Origin: Reclinomonas americana ATCC 50394
Taxonomy: Eukaryota; Jakobida; Jakobea; Jakobida
Assembly: GCA_048213135.1 (NCBI GenBank)
Contig: PS015009.1
Coordinates: 1,922,001-1,986,000, forward strand
Length of the DNA: 64,000 nt
Direction of reading: 5' to 3'
Position 1 is the stretch's first letter. Each line of letters opens with the position of its first letter. The position numbers were made by a program, and so were the translations under genes. Below, piece by piece: positions 27,030 to 35,395 of this stretch. The notes beneath the pieces were generated by a model. That model had not been told where the DNA came from. It saw only the letters and a program-made list of their open reading frames with translations, and did no database searches.

Positions 27030-27167
27030 TATTTATTTTTTTAGGTTAAGAAGCGATTGTTTACGGTGTAAAATTACGGTACCTGTATCCCGGTTAATGA
27101 AGCGAATAGGCGAATGGGCAAAAGCTGTCGGTGGATATGCCGGAGCAGCCGTTGTGATGACTGTGGA

Positions 27168-29333
27168 TTATAAGGAAAGATAAAGCTGGTTGGCCTCGGC
27201 CAGTGCTGCCAGGCAGGTTTGTTCCAGGGTGTGGAAGTAAAGGGCAAAGCTTTCGTTGGTCAGTGTATCGTATTCCAGCGCATCCAGCTCTGGCTGCAGG
27301 GTTTCATGAAGCCCCATAACAGATAAGGTGGTTCTCATATTATGCGCCAGGCGCCTGACGTCTTCTGTACGCCTGGCTGACCAGGCTGTGTTGATCGCAG
27401 CCAATTCTTCGGGTACGGCTTCGATAAACTGGCCGGTTACATTTTTTTCATACGTCTTGTCGCCGCCACTAACTTCCTGCATGTATTGCAGGCGGATATA
27501 CCGGAAACCGGTTGCCGCCACCGTTTCCTTTTCCGGGTAAGTCAGCGGCGAAGCAATAAAGCGGCAGATCAGTTCATACATTTCTTTCTCCCGGATCGGT
27601 TTCGATAAATAATCATTCATGCCATAACCCAGGCACTTTTCTTTTTCACCGGCAAGCGCATTGGCTGTCATGGCCACAATAGGGGTTTCAAGGCCCAGTA
27701 CATTTCTTATCTCCCGGGTCGCGGTATAGCCATCCATCTCCGGCATCTGTATATCCATGAAAATAAGATCATAGGTTTTCTCCTTCAGCTTTTCAATGGC
27801 TTCACGGCCGTTCCGGGTAATGTCATAATCCAGGCCCCATTCTGAAAATAAGTGCGCAACAAGGCTTTGGTTGATCTCGTTGTCTTCAGCAACCAATACC
27901 CGCCGGTTACCCGACACGAATTTGCCGGTGAAAGAAGGAAGTGCGGCAGTGCCTGCATCAGCTAAGGGTTCAGACGAGATCCTGTAAGGTATTTCCAGGT
28001 GAAATACAGTTCCTTTACCGGGCTCGCTTTCAACCCTGATTCTGCCCTTTTGTAACAGGGTAAGTTCATATACAATGGAGAGCCCCAGTCCAGTACCCCC
28101 ATAATTCCTGGTTACGGCATCATCGGCCTGCTGAAAACGGTCAAAAATATGCGCCAGTTTTTCTTTCTCTATACCAATGCCGGTATCCTCCACACGTATA
28201 CACATAAAAAGAACAGACCCTTCCTGTCTTTCCGGGTAAATGCTGATGGTGATGCTGCCTTCGCGGGTGAACTTCAGCGCATTGCCCACCAGGTTTACCA
28301 GTATCTGGGTCAGCCTGACCGCGTCGCCTTCCAGGTTCGGGGGTACGCGGTCATCGATCGCTGTATGAATGCGGATGTTTTTTTCGGCGGCCCTGGCCGT
28401 GAACATAACTTCTACGGAATGAACCAGGGCATGTATACTGAACGGAGCTGATTCGATCCGCATCATACCGGCCTCAATTTTGGAAAGGTCGAGTATATCA
28501 TTGATAATGGAGAGAAGGTTGTCGCCGCTCTTCTGTATGCTTTGCAGGTATTCCTTCGCCCGTGGAGTAAGGTCCTGCCTTTCCAGCAGGGTGGTAAAGC
28601 CCATGATGGCATTCATTGGTGTGCGGATCTCGTGGCTCATGTTGGCCATGAAATTCTCCTTGATCCTGGCGGCTTCCTTTACCTTTTTTTCTGAATCAAT
28701 CAGTTTCTGTATAATGGAAATGATATACCAGAACAGCACAGCTGCGCTGATGAGTGTCAGTACGATAAGGACATTGTTCAACCGTTCGGCTTTTTGCCCG
28801 CTCCTGATATTGGCATCATTCAATTTTTTGATAAGCGTATGCCTGGCGTCTTTCACCTGCTGGGCGAGGCTGTATATACTATCCATCAGCTGCTTGCCTT
28901 CAAGTGTATTGATCAGCTTTTCAGCAGTTCCTTTACCCTTGTTGTGCAGGGAATCGAGCAGGGCATTTTCAAAATCGACCTTACGCTGTACTACGGTATC
29001 CAGCTTGTCTACCAGCGAAATGGATACAGTGTCGTCGGCGATCTGTTGTAACTGTCCAAGATCATGGTGTATCCTGGTTACCCTGGCACCCATGTCCCTG
29101 ATGAAACTCGGGTTGCCGGTGGATACATATTCACTGACATTACTTTCTATCCGCACCACATCTTTTTCCAGTTCCCTCAGCGCTGAATTGATATTGTATT
29201 CATCCAGGTATTTCTGGTTGCCGCTGGTGAGGGCATTGATGTTCTTGGAGAAATTATACTGGATGTACACCAGTATAAGCGTACCGGTAATAAAAGCAGC
29301 GAGAATATAAAAGACGATCTTTCTGCCTGACAT
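27168..29333 (-). CDS. Hybrid sensor histidine kinase (CHASE3-HisKA-HATPase-REC-HPt)
   Basis: This 721-residue protein has TM1 (residues 6-25), a CHASE3-like helical sensor (about 30-185), TM2 (about 189-209), and a HisKA domain with His 234 in NMSHEIRTPMNAIMGF. The HATPase_c domain has NALKF (351-355), DTGIG (383-387) and GTGLGLS (413-419). A receiver with Asp 527 in IFMDIQMPEMDG and a C-terminal HPt domain with His 664 in RRLAHNMRTTLS follow. All phosphorelay residues are present. The final output partner is not fused; the LytTR regulator gene starting at 30448 on the same strand is a candidate. Confidence 0.95.
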   Translation of the reverse strand: MSGRKIVFYILAAFITGTLILVYIQYNFSKNINALTSGNQKYLDEYNINSALRELEKDVVRIESNVSEYVSTGNPSFIRDMGARVTRIHHDLGQLQQIADDTVSISLVDKLDTVVQRKVDFENALLDSLHNKGKGTAEKLINTLEGKQLMDSIYSLAQQVKDARHTLIKKLNDANIRSGQKAERLNNVLIVLTLISAAVLFWYIISIIQKLIDSEKKVKEAARIKENFMANMSHEIRTPMNAIMGFTTLLERQDLTPRAKEYLQSIQKSGDNLLSIINDILDLSKIEAGMMRIESAPFSIHALVHSVEVMFTARAAEKNIRIHTAIDDRVPPNLEGDAVRLTQILVNLVGNALKFTREGSITISIYPERQEGSVLFMCIRVEDTGIGIEKEKLAHIFDRFQQADDAVTRNYGGTGLGLSIVYELTLLQKGRIRVESEPGKGTVFHLEIPYRISSEPLADAGTAALPSFTGKFVSGNRRVLVAEDNEINQSLVAHLFSEWGLDYDITRNGREAIEKLKEKTYDLIFMDIQMPEMDGYTATREIRNVLGLETPIVAMTANALAGEKEKCLGYGMNDYLSKPIREKEMYELICRFIASPLTYPEKETVAATGFRYIRLQYMQEVSGGDKTYEKNVTGQFIEAVPEELAAINTAWSARRTEDVRRLAHNMRTTLSVMGLHETLQPELDALEYDTLTNESFALYFHTLEQTCLAALAEANQLYLSL

Positions 29334-29366
29334 AGCTGAATTGCTTTCTCAATTTAAGGAAAGATA

Positions 29367-29567
29367 CTAATGTTTGCTTTCTGCGGGAAGCTTAAGATAA
29401 CGGTACAGGAAGTATACCATCAGCGATATACACAGGGTCATTCCCGCAATGATTGCGGAAAGCGGGAGAAATGCCGCCCGGTCGTCCAGCAGTTCCAGGA
29501 ACCAGTAAGACAGCAGCACAAGTGCCAGGGTGCCCATGAGGAATAGTATGATATAAAGCGTTTTCAT
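29367..29567 (-). CDS. Small two-helix membrane protein
   Basis: The ATG at 29567 gives 66 residues with two membrane helices (TLYIILFLMGTLALVLLSYWF and LSAIIAGMTLCISLMVYFLY) joined by a short acidic loop (LLDDRA). The longer open frame to 29723 adds an implausible basic N-terminus over a hairpin-rich region and was rejected. The gene lies between the hybrid kinase and the LytTR regulator genes. No family is recognised. Confidence 0.6.
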   Translation of the reverse strand: MKTLYIILFLMGTLALVLLSYWFLELLDDRAAFLPLSAIIAGMTLCISLMVYFLYRYLKLPAESKH

Positions 29568-29592
29568 CTTTTCATTCCCGGTATTGAAATAT

Positions 29593-29612
29593 AGCCCGGC
29601 TTTCACCGGGCT
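29593..29612. other. GC-rich hairpin between regulator and small membrane protein genes
   Basis: AGCCCGG (29593-29599) and CCGGGCT (29606-29612) pair around a 6-base loop; a second palindrome CCGGTA/TACCGG lies at 29664-29685. The first could end the LytTR transcript or shape the leader of the 29567 gene. There is no clear T run, so termination is uncertain. Confidence 0.4.
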
Positions 29613-29752
29613 AATGAACAACAAGCTGGTACGATGAAAATTTTTGATGTTGCGATTCTTGTTCCGGTAGTAAAAATAATACCGGGGATGGGGGAGCAGG
29701 CGGCGGAATCGGCCAACAGGCATTTCCTGTCGGCGAAAATAGAAGAGGGGAG

Positions 29753-30448
29753 TTACAGGATATTCATTCTTTTATTAAGGGCAGACCGGTAGGCGTCGGC
29801 TACAGGAACCGGTTTGCCGTTGATCACCAATGCCCCGTCCTGCAGTGTGTCTATTTTGGATATGGCGGCTATATAGGAACGATGTACCCGCAGAAAAGAC
29901 GCGGCAGGCAGGCGCTCCTCAACAGCTTTCAGTGTTGTATGTATCGCATAAAATTTGTGGAGGGTGTGCAGTTTTACATAGTCGCCCATAGCTTCCGCGA
30001 AAAGGATATCATCGAGTTTCAGCCTGCGCACAATATTGGAGTCCCGTATGAATATGAATTCATCCCCGCTGAAGTCAATCTCTTCCGAGTTACTGACCAT
30101 CATGTCGCGGGCTTTGTCAATAGCTTGTATGAACCGGGCGGGTGTAACAGGTTTAACAATGTAATCAGCCACGTTCAGCTCAAAAGCTTCTGCGGCGTAG
30201 TCTTTTTTTGATGTAGTAAAAATGATGATCGGCCGCTTATTGCCCAGGTTCCTGGTCAGCTCAAGACCTGTCATGCCGGGCATTTCAATATCAAGCAGCA
30301 ATACATCCACCGGTAATTCCTGCAACAGGTTATAGGCTTCCATCGCGTCGGCGCACTCGCCTGTGAGTACAAGGTCTTTAACCTGGCTCACCAGTTGCTT
30401 CATGGTTGTGCGGGCAATCTTATTATCGTCAACGATCAAAACATTCAT
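29753..30448 (-). CDS. LytTR-family response regulator
   Basis: This 231-residue protein has a receiver domain (residues 1-115) with Asp 53 in LLLDIEMPGMTG and the conserved Lys in DYIVKPVTPARF. A LytTR DNA-binding domain spans about 130-231 (FIFIRDSNIVRRLKLDDILFAEAMGD is its start; LRVHRSYIAAISKID its core). Such regulators in Bacteroidota normally pair with a His_kinase-domain sensor, which is not present nearby; the hybrid kinase downstream is the only sensor close by. Partner and targets are therefore open. Confidence 0.93.
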   Translation of the reverse strand: MNVLIVDDNKIARTTMKQLVSQVKDLVLTGECADAMEAYNLLQELPVDVLLLDIEMPGMTGLELTRNLGNKRPIIIFTTSKKDYAAEAFELNVADYIVKPVTPARFIQAIDKARDMMVSNSEEIDFSGDEFIFIRDSNIVRRLKLDDILFAEAMGDYVKLHTLHKFYAIHTTLKAVEERLPAASFLRVHRSYIAAISKIDTLQDGALVINGKPVPVADAYRSALNKRMNIL

Positions 30449-30643
30449 ACCGTTAAAATTACTTCAAAATGTATCATATATCAACAGGCCGGGTAGGAAG
30501 ATCAGGGTTTTTCAACGATGTCTTCAGATATTGCCGGAGGAATAACTCATCGGCTTGCATACCCGGACCGACACTAAACCGGTTTCCGGCTATCCGTTTT
30601 GCCCGGCGGGCGATAATCGTTTCCGAAGCTTTCCGGCTGGGTG

Positions 30644-30651
30644 TAGGTTTG
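30644..30651 (+). promoter_or_regulatory. -7 box of the 30690 gene
   Basis: TAGGTTTG matches TAnnTTTG and lies 38 bases before the ATG at 30690. It argues against the longer upstream start at 30555. Confidence 0.55.
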
Positions 30652-30689
30652 TCCTGCAAACAAAAACAAACTCACGTAAAAATGAACAG

Positions 30690-31265
30690 ATGAAAAAGAT
30701 AGCAATCCTCTTTGCTGCCGCTACCATGATCGCGGCAGGTACAAGCGCCCAAACCTCATTAGCCATGCAGGATAACAACAAAGCTGTAAAAAAAGAATTC
30801 ATAAAGGAGAAAAGAGCGGAGCGTAAAGCATTGAAAAAACTTCCCGGCAACCAGGTCAGCGGGATAGCCAAACAGAACTTCTTTCATGACTTCGGTAAAG
30901 TGCCTGGCGCTGCCTGGAAAAGAGGTGTCACTTTTGACGAAGTGACCTTTACCAAAAACGGATCGGTGATGACGGCATATTATGATTATGAGGCTAACCT
31001 GGTAGGAACGGTGACTAAAAAAACATTCAATGACCTGCCGGCGAAAGCAAAAAATTACATCAATAAAAAATACGGCGACTATACAAAAGGCGATGTGATC
31101 TTCTTTGATGATAATGAGAATAATGATACGGATATGATCCTGTTCGGCACCCAGTTCGATGATGCCGATAATTATTTCGCAGAAGTGACCAGGGCGGGAA
31201 AGACGACGATATTGGCGGTGACTCCTGCAGGCGAAGTAAGCTACTTTGGCGAAACAGGCAAGTAA
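30690..31265 (+). CDS. Secreted PepSY-like hypothetical protein
   Basis: The ATG at 30690 gives 191 residues with a signal peptide (MKKIAILFAAATMIAAGTSAQ). A basic Lys/Arg-rich stretch (residues 30-60) precedes an alpha/beta region (FHDFGKVPGAAWKRG, FDEVTFTKNGSVMTAYYDYEANLVGTV, LPAKAKNYINKKYGDY) that resembles periplasmic PepSY-like or DUF2874 proteins of Bacteroidota. Those often appear as extracytoplasmic modulators near two-component genes, and a LytTR regulator gene is divergent next to it. The function is unknown. Confidence 0.68.
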   Translation: MKKIAILFAAATMIAAGTSAQTSLAMQDNNKAVKKEFIKEKRAERKALKKLPGNQVSGIAKQNFFHDFGKVPGAAWKRGVTFDEVTFTKNGSVMTAYYDYEANLVGTVTKKTFNDLPAKAKNYINKKYGDYTKGDVIFFDDNENNDTDMILFGTQFDDADNYFAEVTRAGKTTILAVTPAGEVSYFGETGK

Positions 31266-31292
31266 GGTTAAGAAGGCGGGTAGCTGAACCGC

Positions 31293-31326
31293 AATGTTCC
31301 CCGGTTAATGCCGGGGAACATTTTTT
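31293..31326 (+). terminator. Strong intrinsic terminator
   Basis: AATGTTCCCCGG (31293-31304), loop TTAATG and CCGGGGAACATT (31311-31322) give a perfect 12-bp stem running into TTTT. It ends the 30690 gene and separates it from the convergent gene ending at 31337. Confidence 0.93.
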
Positions 31327-31336
31327 ATGTTATTGA

Positions 31337-31699
31337 TCAGTCTTTACTAACGATACGGCAGGGAACTTCCAGGTCTTCAGACAAATAGTAGATCGAACAT
31401 ATCCGGTGGTACCCGTCGGCTATTACCAGTTTTGGTCCTCTTACCAGCAGGATGGGCGATAATTTCTTCCCCTTCTTCACTTTCTGCAGGTTAATCTTAA
31501 CATGTATATTACTTTCCGGGAGCAGGGGTAACTCACTTGCCCGCAGAATGTCTTTGGCTTTTTTTGTTATGGTGGGTGCCTTTTTCAGACGGGCTACGAT
31601 CTTGTTCACGGCGGCACTGTCGTATAGCAGTTCCAGGTAATCGGCAGCGGCCGGAAAGTCATGCTCTTCAGGATCCTTCAACCAGAATTTTGATTTCAT
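31337..31699 (-). CDS. ParB/Srx-fold small protein
   Basis: This 120-residue protein has a C-terminal block SPILLVRGPKLVIADGYHRICSIYYL (from about residue 80) that matches the ADGYHR core of the ParB/sulfiredoxin fold. The N-terminus (FWLKDPEEHDFPAAADYLELL) recalls a short stand-alone family of this type found in many bacteria. There is no helix-turn-helix, so it is not a partition ParB. The activity is unknown. A TATATTTG box on the minus strand at 31727-31720 supports the start, and the gene is divergent from the dehydrogenase pair. Confidence 0.72.
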   Translation of the reverse strand: MKSKFWLKDPEEHDFPAAADYLELLYDSAAVNKIVARLKKAPTITKKAKDILRASELPLLPESNIHVKINLQKVKKGKKLSPILLVRGPKLVIADGYHRICSIYYLSEDLEVPCRIVSKD

Positions 31700-31719
31700 A
31701 GCAGGTTCGTTTTGTCATA

Positions 31720-31727
31720 CAAATATA
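31720..31727 (-). promoter_or_regulatory. -7 box of the ParB-like gene
   Basis: Read on the minus strand the bases are TATATTTG, ending 20 bases before the ATG at 31699. Confidence 0.5.
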
Positions 31728-31820
31728 CCTCCCGGGCTTTATTTTTCACCGCCATTGCAACGGCCTTATAAACAAAGCAAACTCGGACTTTTGAACAAAG
31801 CCACCGGGTTCTGGGCTATC

Positions 31821-31828
31821 TACTTTTG
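31821..31828 (+). promoter_or_regulatory. -7 box of the dehydrogenase pair
   Basis: TACTTTTG matches TAnnTTTG and lies 22 bases before the ATG at 31851. It falls inside the longer open frame starting at 31755, which supports the shorter start. Confidence 0.6.
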
Positions 31829-31850
31829 TTCTCACAAAAACAATTTAAAA

Positions 31851-32846
31851 ATGAAACAAAGTAATTACCAGGGAGCCCTGCAACAACCAACCGGTTCGGG
31901 CTTTAACGCAGGATCAACAACAAATGATGTTATGCAAGGCATCAGCCTCACAGGAAAAATTGCCATTGTAACCGGCGGCAACACCGGTATTGGCCTGGAA
32001 ACAACCAGGGCGCTTGCCGCTGCCGGGGCAACAGTTATCGTTCCCGCGAGAGATATTGAAAAAGCGAAGACAAATCTCCAGGGCATTCCTAACACAGAAG
32101 TGGAAGTCATGGACCTGATGGATGCTTCATCTATCGATGATTTCGCTTCCCGGTTCCTGGAATCAGGCCGTCCGCTCCATTTGCTCATCAACAACGCGGG
32201 TATTATGTGGGTGCCTTTACGCAGGGATCAGCGTGGCTTCGAATCACAACTGGTCACCAATTACCTGGCACAGTTTCAACTCACGGCAAGGTTATGGCCT
32301 GCGCTCAAAAAAGCAAACGGCGCCAGGGTGGTCAATGTTTCTTCGCATGGACACCAGTTTGCTCCTTTCGATTTTGAGGACCCCAATTTCCTGCACAGGG
32401 AGTATGAAACACTGCAGGGTTACGGGCAATCGAAAACGGCTGTTAACCTGTTTTCCCTTGAACTGAACAATCGTGCTCAGTCATACGGTGTAAACGTTTA
32501 TGCCGTACACCCCGGCTCTATCGGAGGAACGGAATTGGGAAGAGAAGCACCCCTCGAACTGTTTCAGCAGATGGGTTTTTGCGATGCCGACGGAAACCTG
32601 TTGCCCGAAGTGGCAGCCTCGTTGAAAACAATACCGCAGGGTGCCGCTACAACTGTATGGTGTGCCACAAGTCCGCTGCTCAACAATGTAGGCGGCGTGT
32701 ATTGTGAAGATGCCGATATCGCCGTGCTGGCTTCTGATACGGCTATGTCGCCCGGTGTAAAATTATATTCTCTGGATGAAACCAATGCCAAAAGGTTGTG
32801 GACATTAAGCGAAGAAATGACAGGAATACAATTTCCTGTTAATTAA
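31851..32846 (+). CDS. Short-chain dehydrogenase/reductase
   Basis: The ATG at 31851 gives 331 residues. A Rossmann NAD(P) motif VTGGNTGIGLE is near residue 43, the NNAG motif (LLINNAGIMW) near 115 and the catalytic Tyr-x3-Lys in YGQSKTAVNLFSLEL near 190. The protein is longer than a classical SDR (about 250) and resembles the retinol-dehydrogenase-like or oxidoreductase subgroup. It forms a likely operon with a second SDR gene 25 bases downstream; an AraC regulator follows. The substrate is unknown. Confidence 0.9.
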   Translation: MKQSNYQGALQQPTGSGFNAGSTTNDVMQGISLTGKIAIVTGGNTGIGLETTRALAAAGATVIVPARDIEKAKTNLQGIPNTEVEVMDLMDASSIDDFASRFLESGRPLHLLINNAGIMWVPLRRDQRGFESQLVTNYLAQFQLTARLWPALKKANGARVVNVSSHGHQFAPFDFEDPNFLHREYETLQGYGQSKTAVNLFSLELNNRAQSYGVNVYAVHPGSIGGTELGREAPLELFQQMGFCDADGNLLPEVAASLKTIPQGAATTVWCATSPLLNNVGGVYCEDADIAVLASDTAMSPGVKLYSLDETNAKRLWTLSEEMTGIQFPVN

Positions 32847-32871
32847 TCAATGAATATTAAATAAGTGAACA

Positions 32872-33600
32872 ATGAAAAATCTTGAAAATAAAGTAGCCGT
32901 TATTACAGGCGGTAACAGCGGAATAGGATATGCCGCAGCGAGGGCATTGCAGGAAAACGGTGCCAGGGTGATCATTACCGGCAGGAGAAAGGACGCAGTG
33001 GAAAAAGCAGCGTCAGAACTTAACGTAACCGGGCTGGTAGCTGATCAGTCGAGCTTGCCGGCTATTCAAAGCCTGGTGACTGAGGTAGCCGGTAGATTCG
33101 GTAAGGTCGATATACTGCTTGTCAATGCAGGTATAACCAGGTTGGGCGCTATTGAACAAATGGAAGAAAGCGTCTTTGATGAAGTGATGAATATCAATTT
33201 TAAAGGAGCCTATTTTACGTTGAGTAAGTTCATTCCTGTTCTGAATGACAAGGCATCGGTTATACTGTTATCATCAACATCCGCCACGATCTCTCCCCGG
33301 TACGCATCTGTATACGCGGCAAGTAAAGCGGCCGTCAATGCGGTAATGAAGATAGCAGCCCTGGAACTGGCGCCCCGGCAAATACGGGTTAACGCGGTAA
33401 GCCCGGGACCCGTTGCCACGGAGATCATGAATAAGATAGGTTTAGATGATCAGCTGGAGGCGCAATTGATCAGCAGTGTTCCATTGGCGAGAATGGGAAG
33501 GCCGGAAGAAGTAGCCGGTATGATAGCCTTCTTATCAGGCGATGAAGCTGCTTTTATTACCGGATCTAATTTCCTTGTCGATGGCGGGCAGTCTGTCTGA
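32872..33600 (+). CDS. Short-chain dehydrogenase/reductase (classical)
   Basis: This 242-residue protein is a classical SDR with ITGGNSGIGYAAAR (cofactor site, residues 11-24), LLVNAGITRLG (NAG motif), a catalytic Ser in VILLSSTSA and YAASKAAVNAVMKIAALEL (catalytic Tyr and Lys). PGPVATEI and FITGSNFLVDGGQSV close the fold. Length is typical. It follows the first SDR gene by 25 bases. The pair likely acts on a small carbonyl or alcohol, possibly under the AraC regulator encoded next. Confidence 0.92.
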   Translation: MKNLENKVAVITGGNSGIGYAAARALQENGARVIITGRRKDAVEKAASELNVTGLVADQSSLPAIQSLVTEVAGRFGKVDILLVNAGITRLGAIEQMEESVFDEVMNINFKGAYFTLSKFIPVLNDKASVILLSSTSATISPRYASVYAASKAAVNAVMKIAALELAPRQIRVNAVSPGPVATEIMNKIGLDDQLEAQLISSVPLARMGRPEEVAGMIAFLSGDEAAFITGSNFLVDGGQSV

Positions 33601-33664
33601 CGGATGTGGCAGCCTGAAAAATTAAATATGATCTTTTAAACAACGCGAAATGTATGATACTCTC

Positions 33665-33672
33665 TATTTTTG
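33665..33672 (+). promoter_or_regulatory. -7 box of the AraC regulator gene
   Basis: TATTTTTG matches TAnnTTTG. It lies 41 bases before the ATG at 33714 and downstream of the alternative start at 33654, so only the shorter start can be used from this promoter. Confidence 0.6.
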
Positions 33673-33713
33673 CATTCATATATTCCTTCTTGCGAAAAAC
33701 TAAAAAACGAACC

Positions 33714-34529
33714 ATGGAATATAAGGCCAAGTATATTACAGAGGATATAAAACTCTCCAGCTACGACGATAATTTTTTCAAGTCGGATATAATGTTTGAC
33801 CACCACATGCTGGTATGGTTCATCTCCGGCGAAACAAAGATCGTACAGGCTGAGGCGACTTATTTTTTCAAAAAGGGCGATATTTTCCTGATCCCGAGAA
33901 ACCAGCTGGCCACTATTATCAACTATCCTAAAGATGGAGAGCCGCATAAAACCGTAGTGATGCATTTGTCGGTGGAAAGGCTCAGGGAATTCTATACCAG
34001 CCGGGCCGTAAAACCGAAACCGCTGAAGTCTCACAAAATTTACCGGTTCAATGATCATCCGTTGCTGGAAAGTTGTCTCGCTTCGCTGATCCCTTACTTT
34101 GAAATGAAGGATATCCCGGATGATATCGCTTCCCTTAAAATTGCAGAGGCCATCAGCATTCTCCGAACACTGGACAAGGACATTGACAATGTGCTGGCCA
34201 ATTTCGAGGAACCGGGAAAGATCAACCTGGCGGATTATATGGAGAAAAACTTCATGTTCAACCTGCCCATGGAAAAATTCGGGTACCTCACAGGACGAAG
34301 CCTTACCACGTTTAAAAGAGATTTTAAAAAAGTGTTTAACACCACCCCGCAACGGTGGCTTACACAAAAAAGGCTGGAGCTTGCGCACTACCAGTTTGTT
34401 GAAAAGAAAAGGAAACCCGTTGATGTCTGCTACGAAACAGGATTTGAGAACCTGTCACATTTTTCTTACGCCTTCAAAAAACATTTCGGTTATGCGCCTA
34501 CAGAATTGCTGGGACAACTGGATCAATAA
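33714..34529 (+). CDS. AraC-family transcriptional regulator
   Basis: The ATG at 33714 gives 271 residues. The N-terminal half is a cupin-like sensing domain (FDHHMLVWFISGETKIVQ, FFKKGDIFLIPRNQLA). The C-terminal 100 residues hold two helix-turn-helix units (PMEKFGYLTGRSLTTFKRDFKKVF and PVDVCYETGFENLSHFSYAFKKHFG), the AraC signature. It probably controls the upstream dehydrogenase genes, its own gene or the methyltransferase gene 17 bases downstream. Ligand is unknown. Confidence 0.92.
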   Translation: MEYKAKYITEDIKLSSYDDNFFKSDIMFDHHMLVWFISGETKIVQAEATYFFKKGDIFLIPRNQLATIINYPKDGEPHKTVVMHLSVERLREFYTSRAVKPKPLKSHKIYRFNDHPLLESCLASLIPYFEMKDIPDDIASLKIAEAISILRTLDKDIDNVLANFEEPGKINLADYMEKNFMFNLPMEKFGYLTGRSLTTFKRDFKKVFNTTPQRWLTQKRLELAHYQFVEKKRKPVDVCYETGFENLSHFSYAFKKHFGYAPTELLGQLDQ

Positions 34530-34546
34530 ATTCTAAAACGACAAGC

Positions 34547-35320
34547 ATGCCCTGGAACCCGGAAAAATACAACCAGTTTAAAAGTATCAGGTATCAGCCT
34601 TTTTTCGACCTGGCGGAATTCATCTCCGGGGAAGGTTTGAACAATGCAGTAGATATTGGTTGCGGAACGGGAGAGCAAACGAAGATCCTGTCTGAAAAAT
34701 TTGAAAGGGCATCGTTCCTTGGTATTGATTCTTCACCTGAAATGCTTTCAAAGAGCAAAGACCTGGAAAGCAGTAACCTGCATTTTAAGAATGCCACCGT
34801 TGAGGACTTTGTCGCTTCAGAACAGGAGCAAAAATGGGATCTTATTTTCAGCAACGCGGCCCTGCAATGGTCAGATGACCATGATAATTTATTCCCCGCT
34901 TTAATTTCCCTTTTAAACGATAATGGCCAGCTCGCGGTACAAATGCCGGTGCAAAAAGAAAACCGGCTCAACCAGTTGCTGCTGGACCTGGTGCAGGAAA
35001 AACCTTTCGCTGATCATTTGCAGGGCTGGAAAAGAGAATCGCCGTTACTGAGTAAGGATGCGTATGCGCAGATCATGTTTGAAGGCGGACTGTCTAACAT
35101 CCAGGTTATTCAAAAGGTTTATCCCATTATCGCTGAAGATCCGGAGAAGCTGTTTGATTTTATTGCCGGGTCAGCATTAATACCTTACCTGGAAAGAATA
35201 CCCGTGACCGAACAGGCGAAGTTTGTAACCGAGTATAAAGCCAGGATACAAAATGCATTCAAACGTTTTCCTGCCATATATGCTTTTAAGCGCCTGCTCC
35301 TGTACGGAAGAAAGGGCTAA
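34547..35320 (+). CDS. SAM-dependent methyltransferase, trans-aconitate-methyltransferase-like
   Basis: This 257-residue protein has the class I methyltransferase motif I AVDIGCGTGEQTKIL (about residue 30), motif II FLGIDSSPEML and a post-II region DLIFSNAALQWSDDH. This order, together with the opening MPWNPEKYNQFKS, resembles trans-aconitate 2-methyltransferase (Tam). It is encoded 17 bases after the AraC regulator and may be co-transcribed. The substrate is not proven; a generic small-acid methyltransferase is the alternative. Confidence 0.82.
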   Translation: MPWNPEKYNQFKSIRYQPFFDLAEFISGEGLNNAVDIGCGTGEQTKILSEKFERASFLGIDSSPEMLSKSKDLESSNLHFKNATVEDFVASEQEQKWDLIFSNAALQWSDDHDNLFPALISLLNDNGQLAVQMPVQKENRLNQLLLDLVQEKPFADHLQGWKRESPLLSKDAYAQIMFEGGLSNIQVIQKVYPIIAEDPEKLFDFIAGSALIPYLERIPVTEQAKFVTEYKARIQNAFKRFPAIYAFKRLLLYGRKG

Positions 35321-35395
35321 ACACTTCAACTTCATAAATACCGTCTGCAGGGTATAGATGTCCGTTATCAGCTGTTTACTTTTAAGAAAAAAAGT

